From Alistipes dispar (GTDB taxonomy: Bacteria > Bacteroidota > Bacteroidia > Bacteroidales > Rikenellaceae), in the NCBI RefSeq assembly GCF_006542685.1, contig NZ_AP019736.1, positions 1,336,001 through 1,400,000 of the forward strand: a stretch of DNA of 64,000 nt, written 5' to 3'. The notes beneath the pieces are model-generated. The model made no database searches, had not been told where the DNA came from, and saw only the letters and a program-made list of their open reading frames with translations. Shown one piece after another: positions 25,969 to 34,717 of the stretch (its first letter is position 1; each line of letters starts with the position of its first letter). Made by a program: the position numbers and the translations under genes.

Positions 25969-26976
25969 ATGCGACTGAAAGAGCCCGAACCGATCCTGCC
26001 GCCCGTAAACCGGGACCTGCTGCGTGCCGAGCTGACGCCCGACAGGAAGGTGCGCGACACGCACAAGGCCGGCAACGAAATCTACATCTTCGCCGCCGGG
26101 GAGTGCCCCGCGCTGATGCGCGAGGTGGGGCGTCTGCGCGAAATGGCGTTCCGGGGCGCAGGCGGCGGCACGGGCCGCGAGGTGGACATCGACGAAGAGG
26201 ACCTGGCCGGCGACGGCTACTACCAGTTGATCGTCTGGGATCCCGCGGCCGAAGAGATCGTCGGCGGCTACCGCTTCATCATCTGCACCTCGGAACGGCC
26301 CCGCCACCTCTCCACCGAGCACTATTTCCGCTTCAGCGACCGGTTCCGCCGCAAATACCTGCCGCGGACCATCGAGCTGGGCCGCTCGTTCGTCCAGCCC
26401 TCCTACCAGGCGCGCGGCAATTCGAAGAGCATCTACGCGCTGGACAACCTCTGGGACGGACTGGGGGCGCTGATCGTCCTCAACCCGCGGGCGAAGTACC
26501 TCTTCGGCAAGGTCACCATGTACACCTCCTACAAGTCCGTGGCGCGCAACGCGCTCATCTGGTTCCTCCGCCGCTACTTCCCCGACCGCGAAGGACTGGT
26601 CGAGGGCATCCATCCGCTGACGCTCGACCTGGACGACCCCTATTACGAGGAGCTGTTCTGCGGCGAGACCTACATGGAAAACTACCGCATCCTGCTCCAG
26701 AAAATCCGGGAGTTCGACGAGAACATCCCGCCGCTCATCAATGCCTACATGAACCTCTCGCCCACGATGCGGGTTTTCGACACGGTGCAAAATCCCGACT
26801 TCGGCGGTGTGGAGGAGACCGGCATTCTGGTCACGATCCGCGACATCTACCCCGAGAAACGGATGCGTTACACCCGCTGGCAGGGGTGGCGCGCCAACCT
26901 CAAGCACCGCCGCGAGGAGTTCAGCGAACAACTCCGGGAACACCTCGGGCGGATCACGAAAAAGAAAAACGGCTGA
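25969..26976 (+). CDS. glsB: GNAT-fold N-acyltransferase, probable GlsB of glycine-lipid synthesis
   Basis: 335 residues. The region around residues 60-200 matches the OlsB/hemolysin-like acyl-ACP N-acyltransferases: LREMAFRGAGGGTG, YYQLIVWDPAAEEIVGGYR, then TIELGRSFVQPSYQ. These enzymes transfer 3-hydroxyacyl chains to an amino group, glycine in the Bacteroides GlsB and ornithine in OlsB. The C-terminal 130 residues (through NAYMNLSPTMRVFDT) are shared by the Bacteroidota members as far as I recall. It follows the O-acyltransferase by 22 bases on the same strand, so the pair can build a diacylated amino-acid lipid. Substrate choice cannot be read from the sequence. Confidence 0.78.
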   Translation: MRLKEPEPILPPVNRDLLRAELTPDRKVRDTHKAGNEIYIFAAGECPALMREVGRLREMAFRGAGGGTGREVDIDEEDLAGDGYYQLIVWDPAAEEIVGGYRFIICTSERPRHLSTEHYFRFSDRFRRKYLPRTIELGRSFVQPSYQARGNSKSIYALDNLWDGLGALIVLNPRAKYLFGKVTMYTSYKSVARNALIWFLRRYFPDREGLVEGIHPLTLDLDDPYYEELFCGETYMENYRILLQKIREFDENIPPLINAYMNLSPTMRVFDTVQNPDFGGVEETGILVTIRDIYPEKRMRYTRWQGWRANLKHRREEFSEQLREHLGRITKKKNG

Positions 26977-27240
26977 TCCCCGCGGAACGGGGTTCTCCGG
27001 CAAAGGGCATGTCCGATACATCCGCTCCGCATTCCGGATCCGGCAACCCGGCTGTCGTCTTCCGCAGTTCCGAATCGCATACGCGGACCATTCCGGTCCG
27101 ATTGCTCCGGAGTATGTCTCTCATTATCAACAGACCGCACATGCACGGGCCGGCCGAACCGAAAGTCCCGGCAAACGCACCGTGAATAGATTTTGCTACG
27201 ATTTGAACGATTCGTGTCATTCGGAGGGGTGTGGCGAACC
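26977..27240. other. Intergenic stretch with a short hairpin, otherwise empty
   Basis: CCCCG (26978-26982) and CGGGG (26988-26992) form a small hairpin just after the glsB stop codon, a weak terminator candidate. The rest, up to the promoter at 27241, contains no credible gene. A regulator-binding site for the downstream locus could lie here, but I cannot identify one. Confidence 0.5.
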
Positions 27241-27248
27241 TAATTTTG
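27241..27248 (+). promoter_or_regulatory. -7 box before the leucine-rich-repeat lipoprotein
   Basis: TAATTTTG matches TAnnTTTG, 30 bases before the ATG at 27279. A TTTG at 27202-27205 is too far upstream (35 bases) to be its -33 element, so recognition may need an activator such as the regulator encoded at the end of this locus. Confidence 0.45.
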
Positions 27249-27278
27249 TTTTCGCTAACAACTCTAACCCGAATGCTT

Positions 27279-29708
27279 ATGAAAAACCATTCTCTTCTGT
27301 TGCGCGTATGCGCATACGCCTGGGCTTTCCTATCTCTCACGGCCTGCGGGGACGACGATACGGAAGGTCCCGGAGGGACGAAAATCGAAGTCACGACCGC
27401 TGCGGTGACCGAAATCAGCGGAACGAAAGCCGTGAGCGGCGGCACGGTCTCCGGCGACGAAGGCGCCGTCGTGACGCGCCGCGGCGTCTGCTGGTCGCAG
27501 TCGGAGAATCCGACCGTCTCCGACGCATCGACTTCCGACGGCGAAGGTCTGGGTTCGTTCCGTTCGGAACTGACCGGACTGCAGGAAGGCGCCGTTTATC
27601 ATGTACGCGCCTACGCCGTATCCGGGAACGAAACGATCTACGGCGATGCGGTATCGTTCAAGGCCGAAAGCCTCGTTCCGACCGTCACGACGTCCGTCAT
27701 CGACGACATCTCCTACCGGTCGGCCACGGGCGGCGGCACGGTCGAGTCTCCGGGAGCTTCGGAGGTCACCGCCGTCGGCATCTGCTGGTCTACGGAGGAG
27801 AACCCGACGATCGAAAACGACAACACCGAGGGAGATCCTTCGGAAACCGAATTTTCGCTGCCGCTGGAGAACCTCCGTTCGGGAACGCTCTATTATGTCC
27901 GGGCCTTCGCCGCAAACGAATCCGGAGTGGCCTACGGACAGCAGGTTTCGTTCACCACGCTGGCCGAGGAGCTGGTCGTGCTGCCCGATCCCGCCTTCAT
28001 GCAGTACGCCCTCGACAATTTCGACGAGAACTGGGACGGTCAATTGCAGACGGGCGAAATAGCCGCCGTGACGAGTATCGACTGTTCGGGGCTCGGCATC
28101 GTATCGCTGGAAGGCATCGGCCGGTTCGCGAAACTACAAACGCTCGTGGCCAACGATAACCCGATTTCGGCGATCGACCTCTCGCAAAATACGGATCTGA
28201 CACGCGTGGAACTGATCCGCACCTCTTTCGAGGAACTTGCCGTAGAGGGACTGCCCCGGCTTGAAGCACTGCTGTGCGACGGACTGAAGGAAAACCTTCC
28301 CGGACCGTTGCGCAGACTGAGCGTGAAGGAGTGTCCGAAACTGCAGTCGGTCTATTGTCAGGAAAATTCGCTCGAAACGCTCGAAATCTCCGGCTGCCCC
28401 GAGCTGTCACTGTTGTGGTGCTACACCAACGCGCTGACCTCGCTGAACCTAACGGAGTGTCCCGGGCTGACCGAGCTCAAGGCGTGGGACAATGATCTGG
28501 CGTCGCTCGACCTGTCGGCCAACAAGGCGCTCTCGCAGCTCGAAATACAGCGCAACCCTCTCACCGAACTCTCCGTGGCCGACTGCCCCGAACTGATCCA
28601 TATCTGGTGCGACGGTCTGACGAAGACCGGCGAGGAGGAGATCCTCGGATCGCTGCGCAGCGTCTCCTTGACGAACTGCCCGAAACTCGAAGAGCTGAAC
28701 TTCCAGGAAAACTCCGTCGAAACGCTTTCCGTCTCCGGATGTCCGGCCCTGAAAAAGGTGTACGGCTGGCGTAACCGGCGCGCATCGCTCGACCTGTCCG
28801 GCTGTACGTCGCTGACCGAATGCAAGGTGGCGGCCAACCGGCTCGCCCGCGCCTCGTTCCGCGGATGCGCGGCGCTCGACCTGCTCGACATTCCGGACAA
28901 CGCGCTGGCGGAACTCGACCTGTCGGGATGCGGCGCCTTGCGCGAAATCTGGCTTCAGAACAACAGGACCCTGACATCGCTCGACCTGAGCGACAATACG
29001 AACCTACAGATATTCCGGGGACCGGGCTGCGGCATCCGGTCGCTCGATCTGAGCGGCCATCCCCGCCTGACGTCGGTGTGGTGCGACAACAACGGCATGG
29101 AATCGCTCCGAGTGGACGGCTGCACGGCCCTCGCCGAACTGAAATGCCAGGCGAACTCCCTGACGACGCTCGACGTCGAGGGCTGCACAAGCCTCGGCAT
29201 CCTCTGGTGCGACACGAACAACCTGAGCGAAATCGACCTCCGCGGATGCGCAGCCCTCACCGAATGCAATGTCCAGGCGAACCGCACGCTCGATGCGCTC
29301 GACCTCACGGGTTGCACGAAACTCGCCATGCTGAACGCCTACGACTGCGCGCTGACGTCGCTCGACCTGTCCTCGTGCGACAATCTCGAACTGGTGCAGG
29401 TGAACGACAACCGGCTCACGACACTCGCCGTACACGGAAAAAAGCTCCACGACGTACACTGCGTCCGGAATCAACTCGCCTCGTTCTCCGCGACCGACAC
29501 GCCGGCACTCATCGTCCTCTGGCTCCACGACAACCTGCTGACGACGCTCGACGTGAGCGAATGCGCCGACAGAATGGAGATTCTGGGCGTATATACGCCG
29601 GACGATCCCGTGAACCACACCAATCCGCTTCAGACGCTTTACATGCGTCAGAATCAGGAATTCGCAAACCGTTACGTGCCCGAATCGGCCGAAATCCGGT
29701 TCAAATAG
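27279..29708 (+). CDS. Leucine-rich-repeat surface lipoprotein with two FN3-like domains
   Basis: 809 residues with a lipobox at Cys23 followed by GDDD. Two fibronectin-III-like modules cover about residues 35-125 and 130-225; each has a RRGVCWS / VGICWS phrase and ends in a YHVRAYA / YYVRAFA strand. An Asp/Asn-rich loop with DENWDG (about residue 245) resembles a calcium loop. From about 260 to 800 runs a long series of leucine-rich repeats with a period near 21, of the form L-x-x-L-D-L-S-G-C-x-x-L. Most carry a Cys in the same place, so a cysteine ladder is expected. I start at the ATG giving MKNHSLLLRV, not at the in-frame ATG two codons earlier. It lies 85 bases before susC, so a surface-binding role in the fructoside locus is plausible. 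It could equally be an independent adhesin. Confidence 0.8.
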   Translation: MKNHSLLLRVCAYAWAFLSLTACGDDDTEGPGGTKIEVTTAAVTEISGTKAVSGGTVSGDEGAVVTRRGVCWSQSENPTVSDASTSDGEGLGSFRSELTGLQEGAVYHVRAYAVSGNETIYGDAVSFKAESLVPTVTTSVIDDISYRSATGGGTVESPGASEVTAVGICWSTEENPTIENDNTEGDPSETEFSLPLENLRSGTLYYVRAFAANESGVAYGQQVSFTTLAEELVVLPDPAFMQYALDNFDENWDGQLQTGEIAAVTSIDCSGLGIVSLEGIGRFAKLQTLVANDNPISAIDLSQNTDLTRVELIRTSFEELAVEGLPRLEALLCDGLKENLPGPLRRLSVKECPKLQSVYCQENSLETLEISGCPELSLLWCYTNALTSLNLTECPGLTELKAWDNDLASLDLSANKALSQLEIQRNPLTELSVADCPELIHIWCDGLTKTGEEEILGSLRSVSLTNCPKLEELNFQENSVETLSVSGCPALKKVYGWRNRRASLDLSGCTSLTECKVAANRLARASFRGCAALDLLDIPDNALAELDLSGCGALREIWLQNNRTLTSLDLSDNTNLQIFRGPGCGIRSLDLSGHPRLTSVWCDNNGMESLRVDGCTALAELKCQANSLTTLDVEGCTSLGILWCDTNNLSEIDLRGCAALTECNVQANRTLDALDLTGCTKLAMLNAYDCALTSLDLSSCDNLELVQVNDNRLTTLAVHGKKLHDVHCVRNQLASFSATDTPALIVLWLHDNLLTTLDVSECADRMEILGVYTPDDPVNHTNPLQTLYMRQNQEFANRYVPESAEIRFK

Positions 29709-29734
29709 AGATCCGCGTCCTCCGCGACGGCGGC

Positions 29735-29756
29735 GAGGCTCCTCCGGGAGCCTCGT
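29735..29756 (+). terminator. Hairpin between the LRR gene and susC
   Basis: CGAGGCTCC (29735-29743) pairs with GGAGCCTCG (29748-29756) around a four-base loop. There is no T tract, so it may attenuate readthrough or mark a processing site rather than terminate fully. Confidence 0.45.
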
Positions 29757-29793
29757 CCTACCGTCGTGCGGACCGGCCAAAATCCAATCGCCT

Positions 29794-32700
29794 ATGAATC
29801 TTTTCAACGTTTTCCTGCAACGCGCCAAAAGAGCGTTGCCGGGATTCCTGCTGGCCGTATGCTGTCTGTCGGCGGCCCGGGCCCAGCAGACACAGGGAAT
29901 ATCGGGTCTGATACTCGACATAGAGGGCCGGCCGATGGTCGGCGTAACCGTCGTCGTGAAGGATACAACCCGGGGAACCACCTCCGGATTCGACGGACAC
30001 TACGAAATGGACGGACTGACGCCCGGTGCAACGATCGTGTTCAGTTTCCTGGGATACCAGACCGAAGAGGTCGTCTATCAAGGACAAACGGTACAGAATA
30101 TCGTGATGCGCCAGGCTTCGACCGAAATGGAGGACGTCGTGGTCGTGGGATACGGCACGCAGAAAAAAGAGTCGGTGACCGGCGCCCTGTCCGGCGTGAA
30201 ACCCCAGGTACTCGAAAGGACGGCGACCGTGTCGCTGTCGAACTCCATCGGCGGCGCGATGCCGGGCATCATCACGCGTCAGAGCACGAGCGAGCCGGGC
30301 AACGACTCGGCAGCGATCTTCATCCGGGGCATGGGTACGTGGCAGAACCGCAATCCGCTGATCCTCGTGGACGGTGTGGAGCGCGACATGAACCTGATCA
30401 ACGTGGCCGAGATCGAGTCGGTGACAGTGCTCAAGGACGCCTCCGCAACGGCGGTATACGGCGTCCGCGGCGCCAACGGCGTCATTCTCATCAACACCAA
30501 GAAAGGCAGGATGGGGAAACCGCAAGTCGTATTCCGGACGGAATTCGCCTCGCTGCACGGACTGCGTTTCCCGCAGTATATCTCCGGTTACGAATTCGCT
30601 TCGCTCATGAACGAGGCGACGCGCAACGGGGGCGGCCCGGCGGCCTCCCTGCCGTGGACGGAGGAGGAGCTGCTGAAGTTCCGCGACGGTTCCGACCCTT
30701 ATCTCTATCCCGATACGGATTGGGTGGGCGACGTACTAAAGAAGAATAGCTTTCAGACGATCAACAACCTGAGTATCAGCGGAGGAAACGAAATCGTGCG
30801 TTACTTCGTCAATGTGGGCTACACCAGCCAGAGCGGACTGTTCCGCGAAGATCCCGGCTACGACTACCGCACCAATTCGCGCTCCGACCGTTACAATTTC
30901 CGTTCGAACGTCGATGTCAATGTGTCGAAAAACCTCGTTCTGAGCCTCGGGCTGGGCGGAATCATCCAGGACAAGACCTATCCGGGAACCGCATCCGACG
31001 AAATATTCGCGCAGATGCGTCAGGTGTCGCCGATCCAGATGCCCCGCCAGAATCCCGACGGCACGCCCGGCAGCGCAGGATCGGCCGTATACCTCAACCC
31101 GTGGGCGCTCGCTACGCAAAGCGGCTATTCCAAACAGTTCATCAACACGCTGCAGGGAACGTTCAATTTGTCGTGGGATCTCTCCTCGCTGGTGACCGAA
31201 GGTCTTTCGCTCTCGGCCAAATTCTCCTACGACTTCTATTACTTCAACAACGTGAACCGCCATATCACCTACGGCATGAAGCGTTACATGGGCAAGGATG
31301 ACGAGGACAACGACATATACATGAATGTCCGCAACGCCGAGAGCATGGCCTACGGCGTGACGAACACCTCGAACCGGGCCTATTACTACGACTTCGGGCT
31401 GAACTACGACCGGACCTTCGGGCGGCATCACGTGATGGCGATGCTGCTCTTCAACCGGCGCGACTACAAGGACCTCACGGCCGGGAACAGCATGCTGAAC
31501 CTTCCCTACCGCAGGCAGGGACTCGCAGGACGTCTGACATACGATTACGCGGGCAGGTATCTGGCGGAGTTCAATTTCGGATACAACGGCTCCGAGAATT
31601 TCCGGAAAGGAAGCCGCTACGGCTTCTTCCCCTCCGCATCGCTGGGCTGGGTCGTATCGGGCGAAGAGTTCTGGCAGCGTTCGGGATTTCTGAAAGACAT
31701 CTATTTCAAACTGCGCGGCTCCTACGGCGTGGTGGGCAACGACCAGATCAGCAACGACCGCTTCCTCTACCTCTCGACAGTCAATACCAATGCCAACGGG
31801 GGTCTGTTCGGATCGTCGCAGACCGGGATCGTCGGTTACAGCGAGTACAAGATCGGTGCCGACGTGACCTGGGAGAAGGCCTACAAGGCCGACATCGGCA
31901 TCGAGCTTCGCTTCCTGAAGGACCGGCTGTCGCTGCAAGGCGACTTCTTCGACGAAGACCGCCGGGACATTCTTCTGGAGCGCAAGTCCATTCCCAACGT
32001 GACGGGCATTTCGACGGCCGTCTACGCCAACATGGGACACGTCCGAAACCGGGGTGTGGATGCCGTACTGGAGTGGCGGGACACCTCTCCGGGAGGATTC
32101 TACTACTCGTTCTACGGGAACTTCACCTATGCGCACAACCACATCGTCGAGGACGATACGCCGCATCCGCGTTACGACTGGCTCGAAACCCGCGGCCGCC
32201 GGATCGACCAGCCATTCGGCTACATCGCGCTCGGCTTCTTCACCTGCGAAGAGGAGATCGCCGACAGCCCCACGCAGACCTTCATGACCGAGGTGCGGCC
32301 GGGCGACGTCAAATACCTCGACCTGAACGGCGACGGCAAGATCACGCCCGACGACCGGGCGCCCATCGGATTCGCCCGGACCCCGGAGATCATGTTCGGA
32401 TTCGGAGGTTCGATGGCCTACAAGGGAGTGGATTTCTCCTTCAGCTTCACCGGTGCGACCCGCGTTTCGACATTCCTCATGTCGGAGGACATGCTCCCCT
32501 ATTCGTTGGAATACCCCCGCTACAACATCTCGCGCGAGTATTACGACAACCGCTGGATCCCGGGCGCGGCCGACAACTCGAAAGCCAAATATCCGGCCGT
32601 CATCAACGGCAACAACCCCAATAACTACCAGAAAAGCACGCTCTATCTGCGCGATGCGAGCTACCTCCGCCTGAAGAGCGCCGAGATAGGCTACACGCTG

Positions 32701-32871
32701 CCCGAACGGTGGAGCCGGAAGCTGCGCATCGAAAAAATCCGCGTCTTCGTGAACGGAACGAACCTCTTCTGCCTCGACGGCCTGAAGATCGTCGATCCGG
32801 AGGCCGATACGGGAACGGGCAACTATCCCCAGCAGCGCACGATCAACGGCGGCGTGCAGATAAATTTCTAA
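29794..32871 (+). CDS. SusC-family TonB-dependent transporter of the fructoside locus
   Basis: 1025 residues. The signal peptide ends near AARAQQ. The regulatory carboxypeptidase-like domain spans about 33-115 (ISGLILDIEGRPMVGVTVV ... SFLGYQTEEV). A TonB-box-like segment with MEDVVVVGYGTQKK follows, then a plug with LKDASATAVYGVRGANG and a barrel ending in QINF. It imports sugar oligomers across the outer membrane with its SusD partner, which starts 13 bases downstream. The neighbouring GH32, GH172, sugar transporter and kinase make fructose-containing oligosaccharides the likely cargo. Confidence 0.93.
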   Translation: MNLFNVFLQRAKRALPGFLLAVCCLSAARAQQTQGISGLILDIEGRPMVGVTVVVKDTTRGTTSGFDGHYEMDGLTPGATIVFSFLGYQTEEVVYQGQTVQNIVMRQASTEMEDVVVVGYGTQKKESVTGALSGVKPQVLERTATVSLSNSIGGAMPGIITRQSTSEPGNDSAAIFIRGMGTWQNRNPLILVDGVERDMNLINVAEIESVTVLKDASATAVYGVRGANGVILINTKKGRMGKPQVVFRTEFASLHGLRFPQYISGYEFASLMNEATRNGGGPAASLPWTEEELLKFRDGSDPYLYPDTDWVGDVLKKNSFQTINNLSISGGNEIVRYFVNVGYTSQSGLFREDPGYDYRTNSRSDRYNFRSNVDVNVSKNLVLSLGLGGIIQDKTYPGTASDEIFAQMRQVSPIQMPRQNPDGTPGSAGSAVYLNPWALATQSGYSKQFINTLQGTFNLSWDLSSLVTEGLSLSAKFSYDFYYFNNVNRHITYGMKRYMGKDDEDNDIYMNVRNAESMAYGVTNTSNRAYYYDFGLNYDRTFGRHHVMAMLLFNRRDYKDLTAGNSMLNLPYRRQGLAGRLTYDYAGRYLAEFNFGYNGSENFRKGSRYGFFPSASLGWVVSGEEFWQRSGFLKDIYFKLRGSYGVVGNDQISNDRFLYLSTVNTNANGGLFGSSQTGIVGYSEYKIGADVTWEKAYKADIGIELRFLKDRLSLQGDFFDEDRRDILLERKSIPNVTGISTAVYANMGHVRNRGVDAVLEWRDTSPGGFYYSFYGNFTYAHNHIVEDDTPHPRYDWLETRGRRIDQPFGYIALGFFTCEEEIADSPTQTFMTEVRPGDVKYLDLNGDGKITPDDRAPIGFARTPEIMFGFGGSMAYKGVDFSFSFTGATRVSTFLMSEDMLPYSLEYPRYNISREYYDNRWIPGAADNSKAKYPAVINGNNPNNYQKSTLYLRDASYLRLKSAEIGYTLPERWSRKLRIEKIRVFVNGTNLFCLDGLKIVDPEADTGTGNYPQQRTINGGVQINF

Positions 32872-32883
32872 AACCATCGCGAT

Positions 32884-34695
32884 ATGAAACTGAAAAAACT
32901 GCTTCTCGCACTCGGAGGCGCCTGTCTGCTCGCATCGTGCGATTACCTCGACAAGACGCCCGACGAGGATATGACCATTCCCGACGTATTCACGAATCCC
33001 GACTGGACGCGGGCTTTTTTGTCGAATATTTACAGTTGGCTTCCCAACGAAGCGAATTTCGCCGACGACGGAGGATTCCGCAGCCCTTTCACAGGCGGTT
33101 GCGACGAAATGGAGATCGCCTACGGCGGAGCCTATTCGCACATGATCAACGCCGGATCGTGGAATTCCGACAATGTCAGCCGCATTCCGATCTGGAAGGA
33201 GGGTTACGCCGCTATCCGCAGCATCAACATCTTCCTTTCGTACATCGACCGGGCCAATGCCACGGCCGAACAGATCCGCAACTGGAAAGGCGAGGCGCTC
33301 TTTCTGCGGGCCTTCTTCCATTTCGAGGTGATGCGGGCCTACGGACCGATCGTCGCGATGGACTTCGTGGCCGATCCCGGAGTGACGGCCGACCGGTTCC
33401 GGCGGGTTTCGATCGAGCGCTCGGCCGCATTCATCGCCCAGGACTGCATGGACGCCTACGAACTGCTGCCTCCCGTGCAGAACTCCACCGACCTGGGACG
33501 CCCCACACAGGCCTCCGCGCTGGCACTGCGCTCCCGCGTGCTGCTCTACCTCGCCTCCCCGCTCTACAACGGCAATCCCGATCTGGCCATGATGAAGGAT
33601 CCCGCCACAGGCGAACAGTTGATTCCCCAGACCGAGGATCCCGAAAAGTGGAAGGATGCCGCCGAAGCGGCCGCCCGCTGTATCCGGGAGGCCGAAGCGG
33701 CCGGATTCGGACTTTATCACAGCGAAGACGACGACCCCGTGAAGAACTACGAGGAGATTTTCACCGAAAACTGGAACTGCGAAATACTCTTCGGAAAGAA
33801 CCTGGGCGATTACTGGCATCACATGTGGTGCAGCGACCCGATCAGCTACGGCACGCCGTCGATCTTCAACCCGACACAGGAGATGGTGGACGCCTATGAG
33901 ATGGAGGACGGCACGACTCCCATCACCGGATACACCGACAACGGGCTGAACCCCATCGTCAATACGGAATCCGGCTACACGGAGACCGGATATGCGACCG
34001 AGGCCGAGACCGGCCGCTGGCCCGCCGGCGTGCGCAACATGTACACACACCGCGAACCGCGGTTCTACGCCAGTATCAATTTCCCCGGTCAGGTCTGGAA
34101 GCACGATCACGAACTGGCCTTCTGGTACGAAGGAGTGGACGGCAAGAAATACGCCGGATCGGACTACTGCAAGACGGGGTACCTGATGCGCAAGATCAAC
34201 AACATAGACATCACCTCCAATCCGCTGAAGACCGAAAAGACTTTCTGGATCTACTTCCGCCTGGGAGAGATTTACCTCAACTGCGCCGAGGCGCTCAACG
34301 AATACGCCGGTCCTTCGACCGCGAATGCCGACGGCCACGACGCCTATTACTACATCAATGAAATCCGGAACCGGTCGGGGCTGCCCGGTCTGCCCGACGG
34401 GCTGTCCAAGGAGCAGATGCGCGAACGCATCAAGCATGAACGCCGTATCGAACTGGCGTTCGAGACCCACCGGTTCTTCGACGTCCGCCGCTGGAAGGAC
34501 GCCGAGCTGAGCGAGGCCAAACCGGTGCACAGCCTGAACATCTACGCCGGGACCTCGAAACAGGACGACGCCTTCTACGTACGGACGCTCTGCGAACAGC
34601 GCGTCTTCGTGGCGCCGCAACACTATTTCTTCCCGATCGAGCAGAGCGAGATCGACAAGAACCGCGACGGGCTGCTGCAGAATCCCGGATGGTAA
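32884..34695 (+). CDS. SusD-family glycan-binding lipoprotein of the fructoside locus
   Basis: 603 residues with a lipobox at Cys19 followed by DYLDKTPDED, a very common SusD start. Helical repeats typical of the family are visible (GEALFLRAFFHFEVMRAYG; ALALRSRVLLYLASPLYNG), and the C-terminal part contains RIKHERRIELAFETHRFFD, a SusD hallmark. It captures oligosaccharides at the surface and delivers them to the SusC barrel. The specific ligand is inferred from its neighbours. Confidence 0.93.
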   Translation: MKLKKLLLALGGACLLASCDYLDKTPDEDMTIPDVFTNPDWTRAFLSNIYSWLPNEANFADDGGFRSPFTGGCDEMEIAYGGAYSHMINAGSWNSDNVSRIPIWKEGYAAIRSINIFLSYIDRANATAEQIRNWKGEALFLRAFFHFEVMRAYGPIVAMDFVADPGVTADRFRRVSIERSAAFIAQDCMDAYELLPPVQNSTDLGRPTQASALALRSRVLLYLASPLYNGNPDLAMMKDPATGEQLIPQTEDPEKWKDAAEAAARCIREAEAAGFGLYHSEDDDPVKNYEEIFTENWNCEILFGKNLGDYWHHMWCSDPISYGTPSIFNPTQEMVDAYEMEDGTTPITGYTDNGLNPIVNTESGYTETGYATEAETGRWPAGVRNMYTHREPRFYASINFPGQVWKHDHELAFWYEGVDGKKYAGSDYCKTGYLMRKINNIDITSNPLKTEKTFWIYFRLGEIYLNCAEALNEYAGPSTANADGHDAYYYINEIRNRSGLPGLPDGLSKEQMRERIKHERRIELAFETHRFFDVRRWKDAELSEAKPVHSLNIYAGTSKQDDAFYVRTLCEQRVFVAPQHYFFPIEQSEIDKNRDGLLQNPGW

Positions 34696-34717
34696 ACCCC
34701 CGAATCATGAAAATGCA

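Noticed and set aside
30736..34623. Minus-strand open frame of almost 1300 codons opposite susC/susD of the fructoside locus
   Set aside because: Same shadow effect. The plus strand holds clear SusC and SusD proteins, and the antisense product has low-complexity composition.
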